Shown: positions 27,422 to 37,859, counted from the stretch's first letter. The stretch: DNA of 64,000 nucleotides from Ignavibacteria bacterium (GCA_028714695.1 JAQTLX010000006.1:124001-188000); one strand, 5' to 3'. Notes: generated from the letters alone by a model not told the origin. Numbers and translations: made by a program.

Positions 27422-27448
27422 AAAAACCCCGGCGGGCCGGGGTTTTTT
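27422..27448 (-). terminator. Strong rho-independent terminator, bidirectional
   Basis: AAAAACCCCGGC paired with GCCGGGGTTTTT (27422-27433 with 27436-27447) around a minimal loop. It lies just after the stop of the T9SS cargo gene and gives a T-run on either strand. Confidence 0.9.
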
Positions 27449-27472
27449 AATAATTATTATTTTATAGTAAAA

Positions 27473-29797
27473 CTATTTAAGCAATATCATCCTTTTCGTT
27501 TCAGCATATCCTCCGCATTCCATCCTGCAAAGATATATTCCGCTGGGAAGATTTGCCGCATTGAAATCTATAGAATATGCACCCGAAGTTTTCACTTCAT
27601 TTACAAGAGTTTTCACTTCCCTGCCGAGAATATCATAGATTTTCAAAGAAACAAATCCTTGCTTGGGTATTTCATAACTTATTCTTGTTCCGGGGTTAAA
27701 AGGATTCGGATAATTCTGAGATAATTTAAAACTTGCCAACTGAATTCCCGGTTCATTTATATTCACAATCGGTTCAATTCTAAAACATGCATTTGGCCGA
27801 TAGTTCATGAAAATCGGATTCTGAAATGCAGTGCAAGCAGAGGATAAATCTTCCATTTGAGAAGCATAATAATGATGATTTTGTAATGAAGATGCTCTGA
27901 CTCTGTTCGATACATAATTTATTGTATTTTCAAAACAGATTTCAACCAATAAATTACTTATGCCATCCCATTCGAAAGGTGTCTGTAGAACTATATACTG
28001 CCAGCCTAATCCGGGAAGCGAATAATCACCCGAAAATACATTAGTCCAGTTATTGTTTACAAATGCCGTAATAGACGTATCCGAAATGCTTTGAAATTTT
28101 ATGCTGAAATTATTCATGCCCAGTCCGCTTGAGTACGCTATGTTAAATCCGATTTTGGTAATATTTCCATGCATACCGCCTGAGTTAAGAATTTCCGATG
28201 CCGTATAGAGAATTTGACTCCTGTTTCCGTAATATTCAGTAGCAAACGGACCCCCCATTAGTTCAACTGTGCCCGTTCCTATACAGTCATAAGGTCCTGA
28301 TAATATCAAGAAATGATATAATGCTGTTGAGTCCCTGTTATGCGATAAAGAATTATCCTGTGCGATAATTCTGTAATAAATCGTATCACCGGTGTATACT
28401 TCCGAATTCAGAGAATTAAATGATGCCTTATAATTATTAGGCGTCGAATTCAGCAATTTAAATTCTTTTGATGCCGTACTGTTTCTGCTCCATCTGACCC
28501 AGACTGAATCCAATCCGTAATTATCCGTAACCGTTGCAGTTACTGTATCAGGCCAAAGAGTCTTGATTGTATTTCCAATCGGTGTATGCGTAATCACCGG
28601 TTTTATTGTATCCGCGCCAAGCACGAGAAATGTATATAAATTCGCAGGAGCGCCGAATGGCGCAACGGCAAATCTTCCAAGTGAATCTACCGTCCTGCAA
28701 TAATATCTGTATGTCGCTGGACTTCCATTACCCGGTATACCCCCCGTCCAGTTATGTCCGCTCGAATTTGTCATACTAATACTGTCGGTCACAAACGGAT
28801 TATTTCTCGACCAGTATATTTTTGTTGATGCAATTCCTGCTCCTCCCGGAGTAACCACTGCATTTACTATATATGGTCCCGCGGCATTTTGAGTGTTTAA
28901 AACCTGCGTTGCCGTAATCTGCGGTCCCGGTCCTGTGACATACGCTGCTGCCATGACCTGTGTATATGACGACGGGAAAGTACCGATTAAATTTATCATG
29001 GCATTTGAAGTATCAACTTCATACAAACCTACCGTGCCTCCTGCCGCACACCAAAGCATTCTCGAAAAATCAGCCCTGTCAAAGCCCGCATCCTGTGCAT
29101 AATTTACTGGATAGTTAAGCGGTCCTACCTGCGTCCAGATACCTGTATTTTTATTTACTTTCCAGAGTGCGTCGGATACCATATCAATTCCAAAATATGT
29201 ACCGTTTGCATTAAATCCGCCCGCTACTATCGCGCCCGGAGTTGTTACCGAAGAACCAATCCATGTTAAATTTTTCGTATTCCAATCCATCTTGTACAAT
29301 TGCGTTTCGGTTAACGAATCGTTTGAACTTACGATAAAAAACGAACTTGTCGTCTGGTCCCACTCCATATCAAGTGGCGTATGTCCGCTTTTTAAATTCA
29401 ATGGTGCGCCTACGCTCGTTATATTTCCGGTTGCAGTATCAACCTCAAAAATTGTATACGGAGATGCATTCTGGGCCATCACATAATACTTCCATACACC
29501 CGTTGGATTTGCGAAATCGCCGTTGCCGAATAAATACGGCTGTGTTGTCCCCAGCAAAGTCGTCGAACCCGGCGTTCCGACTTTATATTTGAACAGTTGA
29601 CTGCCTGATGTTCCAACCGGATAGTAAGAAAATCCCGTTGCATTGGGATTGGTCAAAATTGATTTGGTTGCATAATTACCGGCATTAGGCAGCCAGGGCG
29701 CAACACCTGCAGATATTTTGTTGTTATATTGTGATAGCAGAGTTGAGGAATACAACATTATGAATGCTATAGAGAAAATAATTGTAATTTTTCTCAT
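27473..29797 (-). CDS. Secreted T9SS cargo protein (Por sorting domain), paralogue 2
   Basis: 774 aa from ATG 29797, chosen because it starts a signal peptide (MRKITIIFSIAFIML..., cleaved near LSQ). An upstream ATG at 29914 would add 39 aa and overlap the preceding gene. The N-terminal half has propeller-like strands (FEVDTATGNITS, FNANGTYFGIDM); the middle has repeated Ig-like modules (TYRYYCRTVDSLGR, VWVRWSRNS); the C-terminal 80 residues are the type A sorting domain with YPNPFNPGT and KIYDILGREVKTL. The protein is exported by Sec, moved across the outer membrane by T9SS and anchored or released. It is a paralogue of the gene upstream. Confidence 0.9.
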   Translation of the reverse strand: MRKITIIFSIAFIMLYSSTLLSQYNNKISAGVAPWLPNAGNYATKSILTNPNATGFSYYPVGTSGSQLFKYKVGTPGSTTLLGTTQPYLFGNGDFANPTGVWKYYVMAQNASPYTIFEVDTATGNITSVGAPLNLKSGHTPLDMEWDQTTSSFFIVSSNDSLTETQLYKMDWNTKNLTWIGSSVTTPGAIVAGGFNANGTYFGIDMVSDALWKVNKNTGIWTQVGPLNYPVNYAQDAGFDRADFSRMLWCAAGGTVGLYEVDTSNAMINLIGTFPSSYTQVMAAAYVTGPGPQITATQVLNTQNAAGPYIVNAVVTPGGAGIASTKIYWSRNNPFVTDSISMTNSSGHNWTGGIPGNGSPATYRYYCRTVDSLGRFAVAPFGAPANLYTFLVLGADTIKPVITHTPIGNTIKTLWPDTVTATVTDNYGLDSVWVRWSRNSTASKEFKLLNSTPNNYKASFNSLNSEVYTGDTIYYRIIAQDNSLSHNRDSTALYHFLILSGPYDCIGTGTVELMGGPFATEYYGNRSQILYTASEILNSGGMHGNITKIGFNIAYSSGLGMNNFSIKFQSISDTSITAFVNNNWTNVFSGDYSLPGLGWQYIVLQTPFEWDGISNLLVEICFENTINYVSNRVRASSLQNHHYYASQMEDLSSACTAFQNPIFMNYRPNACFRIEPIVNINEPGIQLASFKLSQNYPNPFNPGTRISYEIPKQGFVSLKIYDILGREVKTLVNEVKTSGAYSIDFNAANLPSGIYLCRMECGGYAETKRMILLK

Positions 29798-29868
29798 TTT
29801 CGTCAATTTAAAATTATATTTTAATAATAAAGTCCTCATAACAGGACAGTTTTTGATTTTTATGCAAA

Positions 29869-32199
29869 TTACTTTATGAGTATCATTCTCCTTGTTTCCG
29901 CATAGCCGTCGCATTCCAGTTTATACAGATAAATCCCGCTGGAAAGTCCCGATGCATCATAGTCAACGGAATATGATCCCGGCGATTTAATATCGCTGAC
30001 TAATTCCTTTACCATTCTGCCGAGTATATCATAAATTTTTAAACTTACAAAACCCTTTTTTAGAATTTCATAATTAATTTTCGTTACAGGATTAAAAGGA
30101 TTCGGGAAATTCTGAGATAATCTATATGCAGCCGGACTATTATTCGTATTATTGCCTATACCTATAGGCGGCGAAATGGATAAGCAAATATTCGGTCTTG
30201 AGGTTTCACCCCACGGAGTTCTGACTGAGTTGCATGCTAAGCCCAGTGTATCTTCGAAATATGTATAATAGTTCATGCTTGTTGCTGCTGTGCCCCTGAC
30301 TCGCGTTCCGGTATTATACGACGTATTACCAAAACAAAATTCGAAGAGCAAATTGCTGACTCCATCCCAATAAAAAGGTGTCTGTAAATCTATAAATTGC
30401 CAGCCCGTCCCCTTAACAGTATATGTTCCGGAATATGTATTGGACCAACCTGTTGTAATTAATCCGTTTAAAAGCACAGTCTGTTGTGTGTTTTGTATAT
30501 TTATATTAAAATTATTCATAGGGTGGTCATCAACTGAAAGTACATAAAATCCGACTCGCAATATATTTCCCCGGCTGCCTCCATTACTTGCAATTTCTGA
30601 TGCTGTCCATAATATTTGATTCTTATATCCTTGAAAGAAATTAAAGAATGGTCCTCCTGCACCTATATTGAGTGTGCCTGTTCCAATACACGAATATTCA
30701 GAAGGAATGATAATAAAACTTATCAAGGCGGTTGAATCCCTGTTATGATTGTTAAAATTATCCTGCGCAATTAATCTGTAATGTATTGTGTCGCCGACAT
30801 TAATTTCGGAATTCAACGAATTAAATAATCCTTTGTAAATACTGCCTATCGTATTTATAAGTTTTAAGTGCTTTGCAGCATTACTGTTTATTCTCCAACT
30901 TACCCAAACTGAATCTATTCCTATATTATCCGTTACTGAAGCAATTATTGAATCAGGCCACTGATATTTAGGAATATTTCCGAGAGGCGTATGATTGATA
31001 ACAGGTTTTACGGTATCATTTGAATTCGTCATAAAAGAATATAGACTAACCGGCGCATTATAAGGAGCCGTTACATATCTGTTTAGTAAATCCTTAGTCC
31101 AGATATAATATCTGTATGTTGAAGGCAGTCCATTGCCCGGTATATTCCCCGTCCAGTTATTTCCGCTTGTATTTGTCATCGATACGCTGTCCGTAATTGC
31201 TGTATTATTTCTAGACCAGTATAATTTAGTCGATGATATATTCGAACCGGCAGTTATAATTACGGCATTAACCGCGTATGGACCCGCAACGTTTACAGTA
31301 TTTTGAAGCGGAGTATGAGAAATCTGAGGACCCGGTTTCGGTACAACACAGAATGACACAGGACTCACATGTGATGCAGGGAAATTACCGATAGATGAAG
31401 CGGATCCCGTTGCAGTATCCACCTGAAAGAGACCAATTGTATCGGTACACGAAGTCAGTAGCATCTTGGAGAAATCCGACCTGTCAAATGCGGCATCCTG
31501 ATAAAGACATACACTTATACCTAATGGTCCGACCTCCGTCCAGGCGCCGGTATATTTATTCACTTTCCATAATGCATCCGTGCCCATATCACATCCGAAA
31601 TAAGTGCCGTTTGCATTAAAACCTCCTGCCATTATTCCGCCCGGTGATGTAACAAGCGGACCAATCCACATCAGAGTTTTAGTCGCCCAGTCCATAGAAT
31701 AAAATTGTGTCTCGGTATTATCATAATTTGTACTGACAAAAAACATTTTATTCGTTGTATGGTCCCATTCCATATCCCTTATTTTATGTCCGGTTCTCAG
31801 ATTATTGGGATTGCCTACACTCGTCATTATACCCGTCGCGGTATCAACTTCATATATCGTAAAAGGACTGGATATATTACTCTGAACATAATATTTCCAG
31901 ATGCCTGTCGGGTTTGCAAAATCACCGTTTCCCAGAACTATTTGCTGCTCGCTTCCTATTAACGTAGTTACATTTGGTGAACCAATATTAAATCTGAATA
32001 ATTGACACCCCCCCGTTGGAGTCATATAATAAGCATAGCCTACCGAATTTGGATTCGGCACAAGAGGGTTTTTGTAAAAATTTTCATTCGAGACCCATGG
32101 AGTTGCGCCTGCAGAATGTAATTCGCTATACTGCGGATATAGGTCTGAAATAAATAATAAAATAAAAGTAATGCAGGAAATAAATGCTTTCTTATACAT
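29869..32199 (-). CDS. Secreted T9SS cargo protein (Por sorting domain), paralogue 1
   Basis: 776 aa. Signal peptide at 1-22 (ending YPQ). Domain order matches its downstream paralogue: propeller-like N-terminal half (GNGDFANPTGIWKYYVQS, FNANGTYFGCDMG), Ig-like modules, a jelly-roll-like segment (GWQFIDLQTPFYWDGVSNLL) and a C-terminal sorting domain with FPNPFNPVTK and KIYDILGRMVKEL. Start at ATG 32199 is supported by AAGGAGAG upstream. The two genes are tandem duplicates about 70 bp apart and are probably co-transcribed. Likely cell-surface proteins; ligand unknown. Confidence 0.92.
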   Translation of the reverse strand: MYKKAFISCITFILLFISDLYPQYSELHSAGATPWVSNENFYKNPLVPNPNSVGYAYYMTPTGGCQLFRFNIGSPNVTTLIGSEQQIVLGNGDFANPTGIWKYYVQSNISSPFTIYEVDTATGIMTSVGNPNNLRTGHKIRDMEWDHTTNKMFFVSTNYDNTETQFYSMDWATKTLMWIGPLVTSPGGIMAGGFNANGTYFGCDMGTDALWKVNKYTGAWTEVGPLGISVCLYQDAAFDRSDFSKMLLTSCTDTIGLFQVDTATGSASSIGNFPASHVSPVSFCVVPKPGPQISHTPLQNTVNVAGPYAVNAVIITAGSNISSTKLYWSRNNTAITDSVSMTNTSGNNWTGNIPGNGLPSTYRYYIWTKDLLNRYVTAPYNAPVSLYSFMTNSNDTVKPVINHTPLGNIPKYQWPDSIIASVTDNIGIDSVWVSWRINSNAAKHLKLINTIGSIYKGLFNSLNSEINVGDTIHYRLIAQDNFNNHNRDSTALISFIIIPSEYSCIGTGTLNIGAGGPFFNFFQGYKNQILWTASEIASNGGSRGNILRVGFYVLSVDDHPMNNFNINIQNTQQTVLLNGLITTGWSNTYSGTYTVKGTGWQFIDLQTPFYWDGVSNLLFEFCFGNTSYNTGTRVRGTAATSMNYYTYFEDTLGLACNSVRTPWGETSRPNICLSISPPIGIGNNTNNSPAAYRLSQNFPNPFNPVTKINYEILKKGFVSLKIYDILGRMVKELVSDIKSPGSYSVDYDASGLSSGIYLYKLECDGYAETRRMILIK

Positions 32200-32609
32200 T
32201 ATACTCTCCTTAATTGTTGACGTATAAATTAATTGTTTATACAGTGGAAGACCCTAATGATTTATTTTAATAACAAATTATTTAATAATCAAGTATAAAT
32301 TGTATTGTCGAAATCGTTAAAAACAGCAAAATTTAAAACAAAAGAATGTACAGCAGAAAATAAGTGAATATAAATTCAATTATGTATTAATCGTTTCTAA
32401 TTCGTTTCTTTACGAAAGGTTGTTCTTCATTTGATATCAATGCAGATTCATAGTTTTATTGAATGTAATTACATTTACAAAAGGCAGGATTTTATTCCGT
32501 AACATAAAAATCCGAATGGTTGCACAGTAAATTTTATTCGATAAATTAAATAAGTATCGTAAAAATACAATTCTTATTTAATCATTTTTTATCTTCTCAT
32601 TAGTAAAAA
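32200..32609. other. AT-rich intergenic region upstream of the T9SS pair
   Basis: 410 bp, very AT-rich, between minus-strand genes. It should carry the promoter of the T9SS pair near 32200-32280; the ribosome-binding site AAGGAGAG lies at its left edge. No repeats, RNA genes or credible ORFs seen. Confidence 0.5.
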
Positions 32610-33620
32610 TCAGTCCTTCCATGTTCTGACTTTCATAACATAATCCGCTATCTTGTCCAGTTCTTCTCTCGGAAGCGTATATGCTATAATCGGATGTTTT
32701 AAAAACATTACTTCATAAAATATATACTGATAGAGCATTTTATTTTTTATCGCCTTTTCGAGAGCAACCAGTTCAGGTACATCGTCGAAATCTTCATCTG
32801 CATTCTTAAGTCCTGTGTATAATACCGCCAGGGATTCGAGTTCCTCCTGTATTGAAAATTCGGCTTTTTCTCCTCCCATCGACTCTCTATACTGATATTC
32901 AAAAGCCCATACTGCTTTAGTATTCGCGTACATAAGCCACTTCCTATCGGAAAGAATTTTTACTGAATCAGTACCGCCGAGATCAATTAATTTTATCTGC
33001 GGGTTGAATGTAAACTCGTTCCAATTGATATTTGCTTTTTTGTATACTTCAACAAGCCTTGTATGTATTCTCGGATTGTTTCTGTTTAGCACGCTTGAAA
33101 TGGTAATTTCCCTCGCGGCGTCTTTCCATTTATTTCTCACAGCGTATACATCGCTGAGAAACCAGTGTGCCATGTAATCTATATAATTTTTCTCAATCAC
33201 TTTTTTCAGAACCGCCTCGGCTTCATCATATTTTTTAGTTAAACTGTAGCATTGGCCGATGTACGTCAGTGCATTGAACGCTGAAGAATCTTCGGCATAA
33301 GCCTTTTGATAATAGACGACTGCACTGTCCATATTCCCGTTAGCAAAAAATACTTCTCCTTGAGAAAAATTATCAGCAGCCTTTTGATTCAAATTGAATT
33401 TAAGAAGATTGAGACCTTTATCATCCTCCGTTCTGTAAAAATCGTTTACATTAAGAATCGAAGAATAATCAGGACATTTAATTTTATAATCTATAATATT
33501 CATGTAATATTTTGTAGCCGAACCGATCATTAATCGCAAGATTTCACTTGGCGTGTGAATTTTTTGAGAATATGCATTAACACCGGTCAAGAGGAATAAA
33601 AAAATTAGTAATCTCTTCAT
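32610..33620 (-). CDS. Secreted tetratricopeptide-repeat protein
   Basis: 336 aa. Signal peptide at 1-19 (MKRLLIFLFLLTGVNAYSQ). Two or three TPR units are visible at about 80-185: AADNFSQGEVFFANGNMDSAVVYYQKAYAED, then NALTYIGQCYSLTKKYDEAEAVLKKV, then AHWFLSDVYAVRNKWKDAA. The C-terminal 130 residues form an all-helical region without a named family. TPR domains mediate protein binding, so it probably serves as a periplasmic scaffold. It ends close to a T-rich stretch but no clear terminator is seen. Confidence 0.87.
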   Translation of the reverse strand: MKRLLIFLFLLTGVNAYSQKIHTPSEILRLMIGSATKYYMNIIDYKIKCPDYSSILNVNDFYRTEDDKGLNLLKFNLNQKAADNFSQGEVFFANGNMDSAVVYYQKAYAEDSSAFNALTYIGQCYSLTKKYDEAEAVLKKVIEKNYIDYMAHWFLSDVYAVRNKWKDAAREITISSVLNRNNPRIHTRLVEVYKKANINWNEFTFNPQIKLIDLGGTDSVKILSDRKWLMYANTKAVWAFEYQYRESMGGEKAEFSIQEELESLAVLYTGLKNADEDFDDVPELVALEKAIKNKMLYQYIFYEVMFLKHPIIAYTLPREELDKIADYVMKVRTWKD

Positions 33621-33887
33621 GTCAATTCACTTTATTTTGCAGATTAGGATTAAAAGGGAAATTCAATGAGTTAAATATATTAATATATAAATTAATTTGC
33701 ACCGTTTTATTTAATCGCTATTTTGATGTATTTTAATTTAATTAACGCATCAATAACCCGATTGCATTTAACAATAACAATAGCCGTATGAACTAATCAG
33801 ATTCTATTTCGATTGCAGAGAATAATCATAAGGCAACTACATTTTATTTTTCAGGAATTTTGTATAGTTTGTAAGTTCAAAATCATT

Positions 33888-33959
<72 letters not shown>

Positions 33960-34492
33960 CTCTCTTTTTAACTTCTCAATTCTTTTTCCATCTTGCGTTT
34001 CCGGTATATACCGGTTTTCTGCATTGCTTTCTTCTTCACAATACCATAAATTATTATGGTTTGATTTTCTTGTTCTTTTTCAATATTACATATTTGTATC
34101 AGTGATACATCGTTGTTATCTGATTGACACCCCGGGGGTCATGTTTTATTACCGTATATTCAGTACTTTATTATTAAAATGACACCTTGTGACACCTGTA
34201 TGATACTGGAGGGGTCATAGTTAATTACCGTATTATCAATATTTTATCGTGGAAATGATACCCTTATACCTTTTACAAAATTTATACAAAATAGCCAATT
34301 TGTTTCATTTTCGCTGTTTTTTATTTTATGATGCTGTCATTTGGTATAATCCGGTATCATAACGAAATATTAAGTGAATCTGTAGTTTACTGACTGAATC
34401 GTCATATTGATAAACCTGACGATTGTAGGGTAATTATTGTATAGCAATATTTATATTTATGTATATAAACGTATTCCGTAAATTGATTTATT
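33960..34492. other. Intergenic region with a 77-bp tandem duplication after tRNA-Gly
   Basis: 533 bp. Two diverged direct copies of about 56 bp with a period of about 77 bp: 34134-34189 and 34211-34266, both running GGGGTCAT...TTATTACCGTAT...AAATGAYACC. The motif TGAYAC recurs around them, with the inverted form GGTATCA near 34350. No credible ORF. Location next to a tRNA would suit an old integration site, but no integrase is present. Confidence 0.55.
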
Positions 34493-35569
34493 ATGGATAA
34501 AAAATATTTCACCGTCGGACCGACTGAAATGTTCCCTGAAATAGGAGAGTACTTTGCCGAAGCATTCAGGCAAAAATTGTTTTCAGTCTCGCACCGCTCA
34601 AAGGAATTTGAAAAGATTTGTGCGGATACTAATTCTGCACTCAGAAAACTCATGAATATCCCTGATGACTTCTACGTTTTCTTTCTTTCCTCAGCCACCG
34701 AATGCATGGAACGTTCAATAGAAAATCTCGTTGAAAAAAAATCTTTCCATTTCATTAACGGTTTTTTCGCACAAAGGTATTATGATGTTGCATTGCAGTT
34801 AAAAAAAGAATCCGCGTTCGTCAAATCAGATTACGGAAGAGGCTTTGATTTCGCAAATTCCGTAATTCCTTCAGATACGGAAATGATCTGCATCACTCAT
34901 AATGAAACAAGTACAGGTATTGCTCTTCCTCTGAACTATGTTTACGATTTGAAGAAAAAACATCCCGGTAAAATACTTTCGCTGGACATCGTAACGTCAG
35001 TCCCCTATTACGACATTGATTTCAATTTTGTTGACGTCGCATTTTTCTCCGTTCAGAAAGGTTTCGGTCTTCCTCCCGGACTCGGAGTCATGGTTTGCAA
35101 AAAGAACCTTGTCGAAAAAACAAAACTACTTCAGGAAAAAAATATCAATATCGGCACGTATAATAATTTCCTGAAACTTGCTCGCAATGCTGACAAGAAC
35201 CAGACTACGATGACTCCTAATATTCCGGCAATATTCCTTCTCGGCAAATCATGCGAATTGATTTTGCAAAAAGATATCGGGAATGTCAGAAATGAAACGG
35301 ATAAAAAAGCAAATCTCCTGTACGGTTTTTTCGATAAGCACGATACTATTAAACCATTTGTAAAGGATACTAACCTCCGCTCAAAAACAACACTTGTGCT
35401 CGAAACTGAACTCGATGTGAATAAAATTTTCGAAAAGGTGGAATACAATGGATTCGTACTCAGCAGAGGCTACGGCGATTTCAAAGACAAACACATTCGT
35501 ATTGGGAATTTTCCCGTACACAAATTTGAGGATGTCTCAAATTTAATTTATTTATTCAGAAAGTTTTAA
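34493..35569 (+). CDS. Class V PLP-dependent aminotransferase (phosphoserine/alanine-glyoxylate type)
   Basis: 358 aa. Fold-type I aminotransferase: the start 'FTVGPTEMFPE' is typical of the family, N137 in HNETSTG and D165 in SLDIVTS bind PLP, and K189 in SVQKGFGLPPG forms the Schiff base. Candidates are phosphoserine aminotransferase (SerC) or serine/alanine-glyoxylate aminotransferase; the length fits SerC, but I cannot choose safely. It is 1 bp upstream of rarA on the same strand and thus shares its transcript. Standard ATG start at 34493. Confidence 0.88.
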   Translation: MDKKYFTVGPTEMFPEIGEYFAEAFRQKLFSVSHRSKEFEKICADTNSALRKLMNIPDDFYVFFLSSATECMERSIENLVEKKSFHFINGFFAQRYYDVALQLKKESAFVKSDYGRGFDFANSVIPSDTEMICITHNETSTGIALPLNYVYDLKKKHPGKILSLDIVTSVPYYDIDFNFVDVAFFSVQKGFGLPPGLGVMVCKKNLVEKTKLLQEKNINIGTYNNFLKLARNADKNQTTMTPNIPAIFLLGKSCELILQKDIGNVRNETDKKANLLYGFFDKHDTIKPFVKDTNLRSKTTLVLETELDVNKIFEKVEYNGFVLSRGYGDFKDKHIRIGNFPVHKFEDVSNLIYLFRKF

Positions 35570-35570
35570 T

Positions 35571-36887
35571 ATGGATTTATTCGATAATAACAATCCCGAA
35601 TCGCAGAAATCAAGACCGCTTGCGGAAAGACTTCGTCCGGATATACTCGATGATTTCGTCGGACAGAAACATCTCATTGGCAAAGGCAAACCCATCAGCC
35701 TTATGATTGAAAATAAATCCATAGTCTCTATGATTTTCTGGGGTCCTCCGGGAGTCGGAAAAACCACTCTCGCACTTCTCATTTCTAAACTAGTCGATTC
35801 CGAATTCATACAGTTGTCTGCGGTATCATCAGGCGTTAAAGATGTAAGGGAAGCGATAGAAGTCGCGGACAGAAATCTGAAATTTTATCAGAGAAGAACA
35901 ATTTTATTCATAGATGAAATTCACAGGTTCAATAAATCACAGCAGGATTCCCTCCTGCACAGCGTTGAAAAAGGCACCGTGATTTTAATCGGCGCTACAA
36001 CGGAAAATCCTTCTTTCGAAGTAATCTCTCCCCTGCTTTCAAGATGCCGTGTCTTCACGCTTGAAGAACTTGAGAAATCGGATTTCGAAAAGATTTTGAA
36101 ACGCGCGCTTAATGACGATATTATTTTAAAAGATTTCAATATAAAATTCGAAGACGAGAATTTTCTTATTTCACTTTCAAACGGCGATGCAAGACGTCTC
36201 CTGAACGGTCTCGAACTTTCCGTAAAACTTGCCGATAAGACAGACGGGAATAATATACTCATTACAAACGGTGTTCTTAAAGATGCATTCCAGACAAATT
36301 ATATCAAATATGATAAAAACGCCGAGGAGCATTACAATATTATTTCTGCATTTATAAAAAGCATTAGAGGCAGCGACCCTGATGCCGCGGTTTACTGGCT
36401 CGCAAGAATGCTGAAAGGCGGCGAAGACCCAAAGTTTGTCGCGAGAAGAATGATTGTTCTGGCTTCCGAAGACATCGGCAATGCCGACCCTTATGCAATA
36501 ACGCTCGCCGTAAGCGCTTTCACTGCCTGCGATTATCTTGGCATGCCAGAAGCAAGGATTATTCTTTCCCAATGCGCAACGTACCTTGCCTGCTCGCCTA
36601 AAAGCAATGCGGCTTACATGGCAATTCATGACGCTGAGGGCGATGTCAATTCGCTCCCCGCATACGATGTGCCTATTCATCTGCGTAACGCTCCTACCAA
36701 ACTAATGAAGGAACTCGGTTACGGCTCGGGATATAAGTATGCTCACGATTACGAAGGTCATTATGCCGAACAGCAGCATCTTCCAGATGAGATTAAAGAT
36801 AAAATTTATTACAATCCTTCGAATCAGGGACGCGAGGAAAAGTTTAAGGATTATCTTGATAATACGAAAAGAAAGAAAAAAAAATAA
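35571..36887 (+). CDS. rarA: Replication-associated recombination protein A
   Basis: 438 aa. AAA+ ATPase of the RarA/MgsA/WRNIP1 family that acts at stalled replication forks. Walker A GPPGVGKT (58-65), Walker B LFIDEIH (112-118), followed by RFNKSQQDSLL and the sensor segment GATTENPSFEV, all diagnostic. The C-terminal part contains the family block SEDIGNADPYA and the tetramerisation region ending in a Lys-rich tail. It follows the aminotransferase gene at once (1 bp) and ends convergently with a polysaccharide deacetylase. Confidence 0.96.
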   Translation: MDLFDNNNPESQKSRPLAERLRPDILDDFVGQKHLIGKGKPISLMIENKSIVSMIFWGPPGVGKTTLALLISKLVDSEFIQLSAVSSGVKDVREAIEVADRNLKFYQRRTILFIDEIHRFNKSQQDSLLHSVEKGTVILIGATTENPSFEVISPLLSRCRVFTLEELEKSDFEKILKRALNDDIILKDFNIKFEDENFLISLSNGDARRLLNGLELSVKLADKTDGNNILITNGVLKDAFQTNYIKYDKNAEEHYNIISAFIKSIRGSDPDAAVYWLARMLKGGEDPKFVARRMIVLASEDIGNADPYAITLAVSAFTACDYLGMPEARIILSQCATYLACSPKSNAAYMAIHDAEGDVNSLPAYDVPIHLRNAPTKLMKELGYGSGYKYAHDYEGHYAEQQHLPDEIKDKIYYNPSNQGREEKFKDYLDNTKRKKKK

Positions 36888-36891
36888 TTAT

Positions 36892-37854
36892 TTATTGTTC
36901 GTTATTCTTTATGAAATTTTCAATATACTCGGGCACTTCGGGTTCGCCCGCAAAAAAGTCTCCCCTCTTGCCCATTGTATAAGCCCATCTGTGCAGCCAT
37001 GATATACCTGACTTTTTATAATACTCATCATTTGTCTTGTAACATTCATCCTTCATTGCATCTTCAAAATTTATGAACTTATATCCCCGATTTTGGTACA
37101 TCTCAAAAAGCCTGTCATAATTATCCGCGTTCAGAAGATTAGCGTGAGTCAGGAGAATGTGTTTAACGTTATATCCGAATATTTTAATTGACTGACTTTC
37201 ATAATAATCAATTACCTTCTCCATATAAGAGATATATTCATCGCCGATTAATTTCTTCAAAGAATCATTTTCCTCGAACGACGCTTTTTCATATGCCCGC
37301 GCGAATTCATAATCTGCATTATCAATAGTTACAGGAGTAACAGTATATCCTCTGTGATTCAGAAAACTCTCAAGGGAATCCGCTTTCTCTTTCGTATTGC
37401 CTCTGAATAAAAACGGGTGCCTGAAGTAAACAAGTTTCTTTCCGTATTCTCCTAACACTTTTGTCAAAATTGTTTCGCCCTTAATTATATCTTTTGAGAA
37501 TTCTTTGAAAGAAAGATCATTATAATTTGAATGCGCGAATGTATGATTGCTGAGTTCCATTCCGCTTCCAAGCCACTTCCTTAATATGTTGTATTTATTG
37601 CTGTCGAGATGAATGCCGCTGTACATCTTGCCTTCATTCACCGCTCCAATAGCCTTGATACCGTATTTCTTCAATGCGGCAAGAATATTATCGGTAATAT
37701 AATTGTAAGTGTTTGTGTCTTTGTAATATTTTACTACAACGGGAAGGTCGTCGATTGTGATGCACATTTCCCTCTGTATATCTTGAGAAAATGCATTTGT
37801 AAAAAAGATGATTAGTATTATCAGAGGAAGTATTATCTTTTTAACAATACTCAC
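36892..37854 (-). CDS. Polysaccharide deacetylase family protein (secreted)
   Basis: 320 aa with a signal peptide (1-23, ending FSQ). NodB-homology domain: motif 1 TIDDLP (about residues 33-38), zinc-binding HTFAHSNY (about 103-110), motif 3 FRHPFL (about 144-149), and a late LLTHANLL with the final catalytic His. It removes acyl groups from a glycan in the periplasm or on the surface. The C-terminal 60 residues are an extension. It is 5 bp downstream of ltaE and probably the last gene of gyrA-ltaE-deacetylase. Confidence 0.9.
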   Translation of the reverse strand: MSIVKKIILPLIILIIFFTNAFSQDIQREMCITIDDLPVVVKYYKDTNTYNYITDNILAALKKYGIKAIGAVNEGKMYSGIHLDSNKYNILRKWLGSGMELSNHTFAHSNYNDLSFKEFSKDIIKGETILTKVLGEYGKKLVYFRHPFLFRGNTKEKADSLESFLNHRGYTVTPVTIDNADYEFARAYEKASFEENDSLKKLIGDEYISYMEKVIDYYESQSIKIFGYNVKHILLTHANLLNADNYDRLFEMYQNRGYKFINFEDAMKDECYKTNDEYYKKSGISWLHRWAYTMGKRGDFFAGEPEVPEYIENFIKNNEQ

Positions 37855-37859
37855 AGAAG

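Noticed and set aside
27473-29914. Extended start of the second T9SS cargo gene at 29914
   Set aside because: The 39 extra residues overlap the upstream gene and precede a perfect signal peptide at 29797.
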